A stretch of 9,974 nt of DNA from Thioalkalivibrio sp. (GTDB lineage: Bacteria > Pseudomonadota > Gammaproteobacteria > Ectothiorhodospirales > Ectothiorhodospiraceae): assembly GCA_003553165.1 (NCBI GenBank), contig PUOZ01000074.1, forward strand, positions 1-9,974. The letters run 5' to 3'. The position numbers were made by a program, and so were the translations under genes. The first letter of the stretch is position 1; each line of letters opens with the position of its first letter. Positions 1 through 6,589 of this stretch are shown here, piece after piece. The notes under the pieces were generated by a model that saw nothing but the letters and a program-made list of their open reading frames with translations, searched no databases and had not been told where the DNA came from.

Positions 1-2
1 CC

Positions 3-803
3 GAGATCAAGAACCTGAATTCCTTCCGCTTCGTCGAGCGCGCGATCAACTTCGAGGTCGAGCGCCAGATCGACCTGATCGAATCCGGCGGCACGGTGGT
101 GCAGGAAACGCGCCTGTACGACCCCGACCGCGACGAGACCCGGTCGATGCGCTCCAAGGAAGAGGCCAATGACTACCGGTATTTTCCCGACCCGGACCTG
201 CTGCCGGTGGTCATCCACGCCGAGGACATCGAGGCGGCGCGCCGGCGCCTGCCGGAACTGCCCGATGCGAAGCGGGAGCGTTTCATCAGCGCCTACGGAC
301 TGTCCGCCTATGACGCCGAATCGCTGACCGCGAGCCGGGAACTGGCGGACTATTTTGAAGCCGTCGCGGCGGGTTGTGGCGCGCCCAAGCTGGCGGCCAA
401 CTGGGTGATGGGTGACTTCTCGGCCGCGCTGAACCGCTCGGAGGCCGGCCTGGCGCAGAGCCCGGTGTCGGCGGAGGCGTTGGCGCAACTGCTCTCCCGC
501 ATACAGGACGAGACCATCTCCGGCAAGATCGCCAAGGAGGTCTTCGATGCGATGTGGGCGGGGGAGGGCGGGGCCGATGCCATCATCGAGGCGCGTGGCC
601 TGAAGCAGATCACGGATACGGGCGCGATCGACGCGATCATCGATGAGGTGATCGCGGCCAACCCGTCGCAGCTGGACCAGTACCGTTCCGGCAAGGACAA
701 GCTGTTCGGGTTCTTCGTCGGCCAGGTCATGAAGAAGACCCGGGGCCAGGCCAACCCGGCTCAGGTCAACGAGCGCCTGCGCGCGCGGTTGCAGGGAGAC
801 TGA
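3..803 (+). CDS. gatB: Aspartyl/glutamyl-tRNA amidotransferase subunit B, C-terminal part (5' end outside window)
   Basis: Partial gene: the reading frame is open from base 3 with no start, and ends at TGA 801-803, leaving about 266 residues of a protein that is usually about 475-480 long. GatB is the tRNA-binding/kinase-like subunit of GatCAB, the cytoplasmic enzyme that converts Glu-tRNA(Gln) and/or Asp-tRNA(Asn) to the amide form. Seen here are the GatB hallmark [12 protein letters not shown] (codons about 170-205) and, in the last ~150 residues, the helical GatB/YqeY-type tail, including the stretch [13 protein letters not shown] and a late [17 protein letters not shown] segment that is typical of the tail's end. 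The usual partners gatC and gatA would be expected upstream, outside the window. hslO follows 40 bases later on the same strand and may be co-transcribed. Family assignment is very secure. Whether the complex works on Gln, Asn or both cannot be told from this. Confidence 0.97.
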   Translation, partial: EIKNLNSFRFVERAINFEVERQIDLIESGGTVVQETRLYDPDRDETRSMRSKEEANDYRYFPDPDLLPVVIHAEDIEAARRRLPELPDAKRERFISAYGLSAYDAESLTASRELADYFEAVAAGCGAPKLAANWVMGDFSAALNRSEAGLAQSPVSAEALAQLLSRIQDETISGKIAKEVFDAMWAGEGGADAIIEARGLKQITDTGAIDAIIDEVIAANPSQLDQYRSGKDKLFGFFVGQVMKKTRGQANPAQVNERLRARLQGD

Positions 804-808
804 GCGCC

Positions 809-847
809 ATGGCCTTCCGAGGCGCGCGCCTCCCGGTCGTGCGATGA
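809..847 (+). other. Possible 12-codon upstream reading frame overlapping the hslO start
   Basis: An ATG at 809 opens a 12-residue frame (MAFRGARLPVVR) that ends at TGA 845-847, so its stop overlaps the hslO ATG (844-846) as ATGA. A GGGAG stretch at 794-798 lies upstream of this ATG at about 10 bases, whereas hslO itself has no visible Shine-Dalgarno sequence. This arrangement would allow termination-reinitiation coupling. It may equally be chance in a short GC-rich gap. It is recorded because it bears on how hslO is started. Confidence 0.25.
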
Positions 848-1737
848 CGGAGCGGGACACCCTGCACCGTTTCCTGCTCGAGCGCACGCCGGTGCGCGGC
901 GAGTGGGTGCACCTGGACGACGCCTGGCGCGCCCTGCTGGAACGGCACTCGTACCCGCCGGTCGTGCGCGACCGGCTGGGGGAGGCCTATGCCGCGGTGG
1001 CGCTGATCGCGGCAACGCTGAAATTCGACGGTTCGCTGATCCTGCAGGTCACCGGTTCCGGTCCGCTGCACATGCTGGTGGTGCAGGCGACCGGCAGCCG
1101 GGCGCTGCGCGGTCTGGCACGCTATCGCGGCGACGTCCCGGACGGTGACCTGACCGAGATCTTCGGTCCCGACGCGCGGCTGGTGATTACACTCGATCCC
1201 GGCGCCGGTCGTGAACGCTACCAGGGGGTGGTGGCGCTGGAGGGGCAGTCGCTGGCCGCCGCCCTCGACACCTACTTTGAACGCTCCGAGCAACTGCCGA
1301 CGCGGCTGTGGTTGGCCTCGGGTCCCTCGAGTGCCGCCGGTCTGCTGTTGCAGGGAGTGCCCGGTGCCGATGGCGCGCCCACCCCGCCGGATGCCGAAGA
1401 CTGGATCCGGGCAACGCTGCTGGGCGGTACGGTCGCGGCAGGGGAACTGCTGGAGTTGCCGGCGGAGCAGCTGCTCCGCCGGCTGTTTCACGAGGAACGC
1501 GTGCGCCTGCTCGAGGGTCACGCGATGCGTTTCGCCTGCAACTGTTCGCGGGAGAAGGTCGAGGCGATGCTGAGGGGTCTCGGTGCCGACGAGGTGCGCG
1601 CGACGCTGGCGCAGGAGGGTGAGGTCCTGGTGACCTGCGAATTCTGCAATGCCAGCTACCGTCTCGATACGGTCGACGCCGAGGCCCTGTTCGCCGCCGC
1701 CGATCCCCAGCCGGACGTCGGCTCCACCCGCCACTGA
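844..1737 (+). CDS. hslO: Hsp33 redox-regulated molecular chaperone
   Basis: Hsp33 is a cytoplasmic holdase chaperone that is activated by oxidative unfolding. Its four C-terminal cysteines bind zinc when reduced and form disulfides under peroxide or hypochlorite stress. The protein is 297 residues, the normal length. The N-terminal domain shows the family pattern (LHRFLLER near residue 5, VRGEWVHLDDAW, then the GSGPLHMLVVQA stretch around residue 76). The redox-switch domain carries C232-N-C234 and C265-E-F-C268, the expected CxC and CxxC pairs at the same numbering as in E. coli. All four ligands are intact, so the switch should work. The ATG at 844 is the only reasonable start, as no in-frame start lies between it and gatB. 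No clear ribosome binding site precedes it, although a short upstream frame overlaps it. It lies 40 bases after gatB on the same strand and converges on moeB. Confidence 0.97.
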   Translation: MTERDTLHRFLLERTPVRGEWVHLDDAWRALLERHSYPPVVRDRLGEAYAAVALIAATLKFDGSLILQVTGSGPLHMLVVQATGSRALRGLARYRGDVPDGDLTEIFGPDARLVITLDPGAGRERYQGVVALEGQSLAAALDTYFERSEQLPTRLWLASGPSSAAGLLLQGVPGADGAPTPPDAEDWIRATLLGGTVAAGELLELPAEQLLRRLFHEERVRLLEGHAMRFACNCSREKVEAMLRGLGADEVRATLAQEGEVLVTCEFCNASYRLDTVDAEALFAAADPQPDVGSTRH

Positions 1738-1790
1738 CCCCATTGCCAGCGGCCGCTTTTTTCACCACGAAGACCGCGAAGACACGAAGA

Positions 1791-1820
1791 GGGGAAATGG
1801 GGTTGGGAATGGGGCTCGGG
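1791..1820 (+). other. G-quadruplex-type motif inside the intergenic element
   Basis: Four G-tracts with short loops are read directly: GGGG 1791-1794, GGGG 1799-1802, GGG 1805-1807 and GGGG 1811-1814, with loops of 4, 2 and 3 bases. A fifth tract, GGG, follows at 1818-1820. This meets the standard G3+N1-7 pattern on the plus strand, so it would be in the 3' tail of an hslO transcript. Whether it folds or matters in the cell is unknown. Confidence 0.5.
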
Positions 1821-1898
1821 CGAGCGGCGGTTTCACGATCGACAGTGCCCAGGCCATGATGTTGACGAGCGAATGCGGCAGACCCACCCCCTCAAAAC

Positions 1899-1925
1899 CT
1901 TCGTGGTCTTCGTGGTCTTCGTGGT
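1899..1925 (+). repeat. Three perfect tandem copies of a 9-bp unit
   Basis: The unit CTTCGTGGT occurs three times in a row (1899-1907, 1908-1916, 1917-1925) in the right arm of the inverted-repeat element. The left arm has degenerate complementary copies (GAAGACC, GCGAAGAC, ACGAAG at 1769-1789). The 9-bp period lets copies gain or lose units by slippage, which is the likely reason the arms differ in length. Confidence 0.85.
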
Positions 1926-1926
1926 G

Positions 1927-1953
1927 AAAAAAGCCCTACCGCATCGGGTCGGG
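1927..1953 (-). terminator. Weak candidate intrinsic terminator of the hemA-moeB operon
   Basis: Read on the minus strand, the end of moeB can form an imperfect hairpin. CCC (1953-1951) pairs with GGG (1936-1934), and CCG (1947-1945) pairs with CGG (1941-1939) around an ATG loop. One base later comes a run of six T (1932-1927) supplied by the outer edge of the inverted-repeat element. The stem includes the moeB stop codon. The stem is short and interrupted, so termination efficiency is uncertain. The mirror-image end of the element gives hslO a T6 tract (1757-1762) after the palindrome AGCGGCCGCT. Confidence 0.3.
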
Positions 1954-2739
1954 AGGCGGAGGAACGGTGGCGGCGCGGGCCGACGGGCTGCAGACGGGAC
2001 AACCGGGATCACGGGTCAGCCTCAGGGTGCGGAAGCTCATCGTGAGACCATCGACCAGCAGCAGACGGCCGGCCAGCGTAGGCAATCCGATCAGCAGCTT
2101 CAGGGCCTCGGTGGCCTGCAGGCTGCCGATCACGCCAGGGAGGCTCGCGAGGACCCCCGACTCGCTGCAGGTCTCGCCGAGCTCCTCGCCGTCTCCGTAC
2201 AGGCAGTGGTAGCAGGCCGCGCCGGGATCCCGGAAGTCGAAGGTGGTCAGCTGTCCCTCTAAGCGGATCACCGCACCGGATACCAGCGGGGTTCCCGCCG
2301 CGAGTGCGGCGTGGTTGATCAACGCGCGGCTGGCGAAGTTGTCGGTGCCGTCCAGGACCACGTCGGCTCCGGCGAAGAGTTCCCGCAGCGCGGCATGGTC
2401 CAGCCGGGCGGCGATCCGGTCCACTCGGCAGCCCGGGTTCAGCCTGAGCACGCTGTCGGCGGCGGAATCGACCTTCAGGCGGCCGATGTCGGCCTGGCCG
2501 TGCAGGATCTGGCGCTGCAGGTTGCTCAGGTCGACGTGGTCGAAATCGACCAGGGTCAGGCGGCCGACCCCCGCCGCCGCGAGATAGGCGGCGATCGGGG
2601 AGCCCAGGCCCCCGAGCCCCATCACCACGGCATGCGCCCTGGTCAGGCGATCCTGCCCCTCGGCGCCGATCCCCGGTAGCAGGATCTGGCGGCTGTAGCG
2701 CAGCAGCAGGAGGTCGTCGTTCTCGGGTTCGTCGTTCAT
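1936..2739 (-). CDS. moeB: HesA/MoeB/ThiF-family adenylyltransferase, probably MoeB
   Basis: This is an E1-like enzyme of the cytoplasm that adenylates the C-terminal glycine of a small sulfur-carrier protein (MoaD in molybdopterin synthesis, ThiS in thiamine synthesis). From the ATG at 2739 it has 267 residues. It begins with the family's RYSRQILLPGIG segment, has the nucleotide-binding GLGGLG at 41-46, the DGTDNF motif with Asp130, zinc-ligand pairs C176-C179 and C247-C250, and the catalytic-type Cys191 in ETCSESGVL. The frame is open further upstream (a GTG at 2817), but that would overlap the previous gene and add a non-conserved Arg/Gly-rich stretch, so 2739 is preferred. There is no rhodanese domain. 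It is last in the hemA-prfA-prmC operon, a place where gammaproteobacteria often carry moeB. No moaD or thiS is in view, so MoeB versus ThiF rests on context and length. The tail after the last CxxC is short and proline-rich. Confidence 0.9.
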   Translation of the reverse strand: MNDEPENDDLLLLRYSRQILLPGIGAEGQDRLTRAHAVVMGLGGLGSPIAAYLAAAGVGRLTLVDFDHVDLSNLQRQILHGQADIGRLKVDSAADSVLRLNPGCRVDRIAARLDHAALRELFAGADVVLDGTDNFASRALINHAALAAGTPLVSGAVIRLEGQLTTFDFRDPGAACYHCLYGDGEELGETCSESGVLASLPGVIGSLQATEALKLLIGLPTLAGRLLLVDGLTMSFRTLRLTRDPGCPVCSPSARAATVPPPPDPMR

Positions 2740-2779
2740 CGCGGCCGATCCGGCCGGCGACCGGCGCCGGGCACGGGAT

Positions 2780-3181
2780 TCACCAGTAGGCACGCCAGTG
2801 CGAGGGCCGTTGGTCACGGCAGCCGTGTTCGCCCTTCTGGTAGTGCCGCACGAAGATACGCCGGGCGCACTGCCCGAAGCAGTTTGGGTTGATCTTCATG
2901 TTGGCCCGGCGGGTGTCCTCGCAATAGCCGTAGTAGGCCCGGCGCAGCCGTGTGAAGATGCTGTTGTCGAGGTGGTAGCCCAGTTCCTCCAGCGCCGACT
3001 CGATCTCGGCGAAGGTCACGTCGCGCAGATCGTACCGAACGAGGACCCGATTGGGTCCGGTCACCGACACCTCCGAGACCAGCGGGGAATCCGCCAGCAG
3101 CAGGGCGGCACCGGGAGCCTGATCGGCTTCCGGATGAGGGCCCTGAAAGACCAGTTCCCGGGCGCAAACGGTCGTGTCCAT
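2780..3181 (-). CDS. Small cysteine-rich protein with HMA-like fold, function unknown
   Basis: I do not recognise a named family. From the ATG at 3181 the protein has 133 residues. Residues about 8-72 read like a heavy-metal-associated (HMA) ferredoxin-like domain: a first strand RELVFQG, a helix, a strand pair VSEVSVTGPNRVLVRYD, and a second helix FAEIESALEELGYHL. The metal-binding CxxC of the first loop is missing; the loop is GPHPEAD. The remaining ~60 residues are basic, aromatic and cysteine-bearing (C87, C101, C105, C121, spaced C-x13-C-x3-C-x15-C), ending in HWRAYW, which could be a small metal site. There is no signal peptide or membrane segment. An in-frame ATG at 3220 would add 13 residues; neither start has a good ribosome binding site. 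It sits 63 bases after prmC (24 with the longer start) and 40 before moeB, all on one strand, so it is probably co-transcribed. Coding is supported by this placement and by the domain-like pattern. Confidence 0.75.
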   Translation of the reverse strand: MDTTVCARELVFQGPHPEADQAPGAALLLADSPLVSEVSVTGPNRVLVRYDLRDVTFAEIESALEELGYHLDNSIFTRLRRAYYGYCEDTRRANMKINPNCFGQCARRIFVRHYQKGEHGCRDQRPSHWRAYW

Positions 3182-3244
3182 GACTACATGGTAGTTGCCC
3201 CCGCGTGATTTGCCCAGCATGCCGCAGCCGGGAGCAGTCGGGCG

Positions 3245-4132
3245 TCAGCCGGGACAGCGGCCCTCGGTGACCCGCTCGTGCCCGGCCGGATCACGGTGGC
3301 TGGCCACTTCCAGGAAGCCCTGTTGTACCAGCAGGGCGCGCACTGCCGCTGACTGGTCGTAACCGTGCTCCAGCAATAGCCACCCGCCCGGGTACAGACG
3401 CGCGCGGGATTGCCCCGCGATGGTGGCCAGGTCGGCCAGCCCGCCATCTCCGGCCACCAGTGCGGCACGTGGCTCGAAGCGGAGATCGCCGTGTTCCAGA
3501 TGTGGATCGGAGGGATCGACATAGGGCGGGTTGCTGACGATGATATCGAACAGCGGGCGCGGCGCGACGGCGTCCAGCCAGCGTCCCCGAAACCAGTGGA
3601 TGGTCAGACCCAGTCGCTGCGCGTTGTCCGCGGCGACCGCGAGTGCGCCGGCGCTGGCGTCGCTGCCCCAGGCCGCGAGCTGGGGCCGCTCCACCGCCAG
3701 GGCCAGGATGATCGCGCCGGAACCCGTGCCCAGGTCCATGGCCCGCGCCGGTCGGTCCGGCAGCCGCTCCAGGGCGCGCTCGACCAGGAGCTCGGTCTCC
3801 GGCCGGGGAATCAGGCAGCGCTCGTCCACCCGCAGCGGCAGGGACCAGAACTCGCGCCGGCCGAGGAGGTAGGCGATCGGTCTGCCGGCAGCGCGCAGCC
3901 CGACCAGGTGCCGGATCGCCGCAACCTGTTCGACCGACAGCGCGCGATCGCCGTGCGCGATCATGCTGGCGCTGTCCATGCACAGCAGATGCCCGACCAG
4001 CAACCGGGCCTCCAGTCCGGCCGATTCGATGCCGGCCGCCGCCAGGCACTGGCGCGCCTCGGCCACCTGCCCGGCAATACTCGTCGGTTCAGTCTTCGGC
4101 AAGGGCTGCGAGCTGCTCGGCCTGGTGCTCAT
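3245..4132 (-). CDS. prmC: Peptide chain release factor N5-glutamine methyltransferase
   Basis: PrmC (HemK) uses S-adenosylmethionine to methylate the glutamine of the GGQ loop in release factors RF1 and RF2, which speeds peptide release. The protein is 295 residues. The N-terminal helical domain is followed by the SAM-binding motif MDLGTGSGA (132-140) and the catalytic NPPY at 201-204, preceded by FDIIVS and followed by VDPSDPH. The end, [10 protein letters not shown], matches the usual PrmC C-terminus. It is about 18 residues longer than the E. coli protein because of an N-terminal Ser/Pro/Thr-rich lead. The ATG at 4132 lies inside prfA, overlapping it by 44 bases in another frame. No ATG or GTG lies right after the prfA stop, so this start is accepted, though a shorter product from a weaker start cannot be excluded. 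Its substrate RF1 is encoded directly upstream. Confidence 0.96.
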   Translation of the reverse strand: MSTRPSSSQPLPKTEPTSIAGQVAEARQCLAAAGIESAGLEARLLVGHLLCMDSASMIAHGDRALSVEQVAAIRHLVGLRAAGRPIAYLLGRREFWSLPLRVDERCLIPRPETELLVERALERLPDRPARAMDLGTGSGAIILALAVERPQLAAWGSDASAGALAVAADNAQRLGLTIHWFRGRWLDAVAPRPLFDIIVSNPPYVDPSDPHLEHGDLRFEPRAALVAGDGGLADLATIAGQSRARLYPGGWLLLEHGYDQSAAVRALLVQQGFLEVASHRDPAGHERVTEGRCPG

Positions 4133-5174
4133 GGGTCAGCGGATCGATCAGGGGATCGAGGTCTCCCGCCATTACGTCGTCCAGCTTGTAAAGGGTCAGG
4201 TTGATCCGGTGGTCGGTTATCCGGCCCTGCGGGAAGTTGTAGGTGCGGATGCGCTCGGAGCGGTCGCCGCTGCCGACGAGGCTCTTGCGCGCGGCGCTTT
4301 GCGCGGCGGCCTGGCGGCTGCGTTCGGCCTCGTAGAGGCGCGAGGCAAGGAGGTTCATCGCCCGGGCCTTGTTCTTGTGCTGGGAGCGCTCGTCCTGGCA
4401 TTCGACCACCATGCCGGATGGCAGGTGGGTGAGGCGCACCGCCGAGTCCGTGCGGTTCACGTGCTGGCCGCCGGCACCGCTGGCGCGGTAGGTGTCAATA
4501 CGCAGGTCGGCGGGGTTGATCTCGGGCATCTCCACCGCATCGAGTTCCGGCAGAATCGCGACCGTGGCGGCAGACGTGTGGATGCGGCCCTGGGATTCGG
4601 TTTCGGGCACCCGCTGCACCCGATGCGCCCCGGACTCGAACTTCAGCCGGGAGTACACGCCGCGGCCGATCACCCGGACGATGACTTCGCGGTAACCGCC
4701 GTGCTCGCCCTCGGTCGCGCTCAGGATCTCCAGTTGCCAGTTGCGCTGCTCGGCGTAGCGGCTGTACATGCGCAGCAGGTCGCCGGCAAAGATGGCGGCT
4801 TCGTCGCCGCCGGTCCCGGCGCGGATCTCCAGGAAGGTGTTGGCCTCGTCGTGCGGATCCGGGGGTACCAGATGCGCCTGCAGTTCCTGTTCCAGCCTCT
4901 CGCCCTGGTGCTGCAGGCGCTCGATCTCGTCCTCCGCCATCGCGCGGACGCCGGGCTCGGGATCGGACAGCATCGCGCGGGCCTCGTCGAGTTCCTGCTG
5001 GCTGTCGAGCCAGGCCTTCCAGGCGCCGGCCAGGGGTTCGAGCTGGCTGTACTCGACCGAGAGCCGCCGGAAGCGATCGGGATCGGCGGCGATCTCGGGT
5101 GCCGCGAGCAGGCCGGCGATCTCGGCGTGGCGTTCGGACAGGCCCTCCAGCTTCCGGCGGAACGACTCCTTCAC
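4089..5174 (-). CDS. prfA: Peptide chain release factor 1 (RF1)
   Basis: RF1 reads UAA and UAG stop codons on the ribosome and triggers hydrolysis of peptidyl-tRNA. From the GTG at 5174 it has 361 residues, one more than the E. coli protein. The N-terminal helical domain is followed by GTGGDEA, the stop-codon-reading PxT motif as P190-E-T192 in [15 protein letters not shown], and the catalytic GGQ with Gln237 in SGAGGQHVN, then [12 protein letters not shown], all typical of RF1 and not of RF2 (SPF). The upstream open frame to 5285 is Arg-rich and lies within hemA. The GTG is favoured because [15 protein letters not shown] aligns with the usual RF1 start, because it makes a GTGA overlap with the hemA stop, and because GGGA lies 6 bases ahead of it. 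Gln237 is the predicted target of the PrmC encoded next. Confidence 0.97.
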   Translation of the reverse strand: MKESFRRKLEGLSERHAEIAGLLAAPEIAADPDRFRRLSVEYSQLEPLAGAWKAWLDSQQELDEARAMLSDPEPGVRAMAEDEIERLQHQGERLEQELQAHLVPPDPHDEANTFLEIRAGTGGDEAAIFAGDLLRMYSRYAEQRNWQLEILSATEGEHGGYREVIVRVIGRGVYSRLKFESGAHRVQRVPETESQGRIHTSAATVAILPELDAVEMPEINPADLRIDTYRASGAGGQHVNRTDSAVRLTHLPSGMVVECQDERSQHKNKARAMNLLASRLYEAERSRQAAAQSAARKSLVGSGDRSERIRTYNFPQGRITDHRINLTLYKLDDVMAGDLDPLIDPLTHEHQAEQLAALAED

Positions 5175-6454
5175 GAATCGTCCCGGGAATCCCCGTCGTG
5201 ACCTTCCGGGAGCAGGAACAGCCGGTGCGCGGCGCGGAACAGATCGGCATCGCCGTCGTGCGCGGCGGCGTTCAGCGTCTTGCACGGGGCGTGCATCAGC
5301 TTGTTGGTGAGGATGTGCGCGAGCTGCTGCACCACTTCCTCGGGCGTCCGCCCCGCACGCAGCTGGGCCTCGGCCCGGGCGAGCGCCTCCCGCTGGATAT
5401 TCATGGCCTGGTCGCGAAGCTGTCGGATGCTTTCCACGGAGTCGCGGGCGCGCAGCCAGCGCATGAACTCGTCGGCACGTGTCGCGATGATCTGTTCCGC
5501 CTGCTCCGCCGCAGCCTGGCGCGAGGCCATGTTCTCGTTGATGACCTCGTGCAGATCGTCGACGGTGTACAGGTAGACGTCCTCGAGTTCCGCCACTTCC
5601 GGCTCGATGTCCCGGGGCACCGCGATATCCACCATGAACATCGGCCGGTGGCGGCGCTTGCGAATGGCCCGTTCCACGGCGCCCTTGCCCAGGATGGGCA
5701 GCGGCGCGGCGGTGGAACTGATCACGATGTCCGCACGGTGAAGATACTCCGGCACGGAATTGAGGGCGATGGGTTCTGCGTGGAAGCGGTCGCCCAGGGT
5801 GTGTGCCCGTTCCACGGTGCGGTTGGCGACGATGACATGGCCGATGCCGTGGCCCACGAGGTGACGCAGCGCCAGTTCGATGGTCTCGCCGGCGCCGATG
5901 ACGAGTGCGGTCAGGGGCTTCAGGTCGCCGAAGATCTGCCGCGCGAGCGAGACGGCCGCGAAGGCCACGGAAACGGCGCTGGCGCCGATCGCGGTCGACG
6001 TGCGGACGTCCTTCGCCGTGGCAAAGGCATGCTGGAACAGGCGCTCCAGCGACAATCCCAGGGTGCCGGCGGCATGGGCATGCTGGTAGGCGCTTTTCAT
6101 CTGCCCGAGGATCTGCGGCTCGCCGAGGACCATGGAGTCGAGACCGCAGGCGACGCGCAGGGTGTGCAGCACCGCCTCGTTGTCGTGATGCCGGTACAGG
6201 TACGTCTCGAGTTCGTTGCGCTGGATTCCGTGGAATCCGCCCAGCCAGTCGAGCACGCGTTCCTCGCCGTCCCGGCTCTGCTCCCGGAAGTAGATCTCGG
6301 TCCGGTTGCAGGTGGAGAGGATCGCGGCTTCGGGAATCCTCACGCCACTGTGCAGGGAGTCCAGCGCCTCCCCCAGCTGCACCTCGTTGACGGCCAGCCG
6401 TTCCCGCACCTGTACCGGGGCCGTCTTGTGGTTGATTCCAAGAGTGAAGAGCAT
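5171..6454 (-). CDS. hemA: Glutamyl-tRNA reductase
   Basis: HemA uses NADPH to reduce glutamyl-tRNA(Glu) to glutamate-1-semialdehyde, the first and rate-limiting step of C5-pathway tetrapyrrole (heme, siroheme, chlorophyll) synthesis. It has 427 residues, close to the usual ~420. The start [13 protein letters not shown] is the family signature. The catalytic cysteine is C49 in [17 protein letters not shown] is at 111-118 and the NADPH-binding GAGET at 187-191, followed by the VANRT stretch. The C-terminal part has the helical dimerisation region ending in an Asp/Arg-rich tail (DGDSRDDS). The ATG at 6454 fits the conserved N-terminus exactly. It is the first gene of the minus-strand operon and faces the TPR lipoprotein gene across a 135-base gap. 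The stop overlaps the prfA GTG by 4 bases, suggesting translational coupling. Confidence 0.97.
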   Translation of the reverse strand: MLFTLGINHKTAPVQVRERLAVNEVQLGEALDSLHSGVRIPEAAILSTCNRTEIYFREQSRDGEERVLDWLGGFHGIQRNELETYLYRHHDNEAVLHTLRVACGLDSMVLGEPQILGQMKSAYQHAHAAGTLGLSLERLFQHAFATAKDVRTSTAIGASAVSVAFAAVSLARQIFGDLKPLTALVIGAGETIELALRHLVGHGIGHVIVANRTVERAHTLGDRFHAEPIALNSVPEYLHRADIVISSTAAPLPILGKGAVERAIRKRRHRPMFMVDIAVPRDIEPEVAELEDVYLYTVDDLHEVINENMASRQAAAEQAEQIIATRADEFMRWLRARDSVESIRQLRDQAMNIQREALARAEAQLRAGRTPEEVVQQLAHILTNKLMHAPCKTLNAAAHDGDADLFRAAHRLFLLPEGHDGDSRDDS

Positions 6455-6589
6455 GGTCGCCGGTCTTTTCGCGTTAAAATCCGATTCGGAAGCAGGCTAG
6501 TGTACTGCCTGGCGCCATCCGATACAGTGGGGGCGCGAAATTGTCGTTGGAACCCACTGCGCTGATCACCCGTCCAACCCCCCGACACC
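6455..6589. promoter_or_regulatory. Divergent control region between hemA and the TPR-lolB-ispE operon
   Basis: The 135 bases between the two diverging starts must hold promoters for both operons unless they lie within genes. On the minus strand, TACACT (6504-6499) is a fair -10 for hemA, about 45 bases ahead of its ATG, but no good -35 lies 16-18 bases upstream. On the plus strand, TAAAAT (6475-6480) matches the -10 consensus in five of six positions and would give a leader of about 100 bases; TACAGT (6523-6528) is a second, weaker choice. The segment 6468-6484 is locally AT-richer than its surroundings. No operator palindrome or known regulator site was recognised. Confidence 0.4.

Larger units (their letters stand above)
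1755..1934. repeat. Inverted-repeat intergenic element, MITE/REP-like, about 180 bp
   Basis: Two arms face each other in the gap between hslO and moeB. The left arm, 1755-1775, is a perfect 21-bp inverted match to 1914-1934 (core TTTTTTCACCACGAAGACC). After one mismatch the similarity continues inward (CGAAGAC, then GAAG and GAGGGG on both sides, with small gaps) to about 1794 and 1888. The middle (about 1795-1887) is unrelated to either flank and shows no gene. The left and right ends carry T6/A6 tracts. Sequences of this type (CACCACGAAG with GAAGACC/ACGAAG iterations) are familiar from intergenic regions of many proteobacteria, where they are often mis-translated as low-complexity hypothetical proteins; this is recollection, not a search. 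No transposase and no convincing target-site duplication is visible. It may be a non-autonomous mobile element, a structured RNA tail for both convergent genes, or both. Confidence 0.75.

Noticed and set aside
766..1743. A 325-residue minus-strand open frame across hslO
   Set aside because: hslO is unmistakable on the plus strand, with all four zinc cysteines. The antisense product is low-complexity.
1748..1757. Palindrome AGCGGCCGCT followed by T6 after hslO, as an intrinsic terminator
   Set aside because: A folded form would have only a 3-bp stem with a 4-base loop, too weak to call on its own; it is mentioned with the element instead.
1649..2262. Plus-strand open frames through the intergenic element giving HHEDREDTK and FVVFVVFVVKK peptides
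   Set aside because: These are translations of the inverted repeat with its 9-base units, and then of antisense moeB; they are not genes.
4599..4607. PET instead of PAT in the stop-codon-reading motif of RF1
   Set aside because: PxT with a variable middle residue is normal in RF1, and PET is found in other bacteria such as Bacillus. No recoding is implied.
3963..6565. Long plus-strand open frames (3963-5201 and 5099-6565) opposite prfA and hemA
   Set aside because: They mirror codon periodicity of the real minus-strand genes and contain no recognisable domain.
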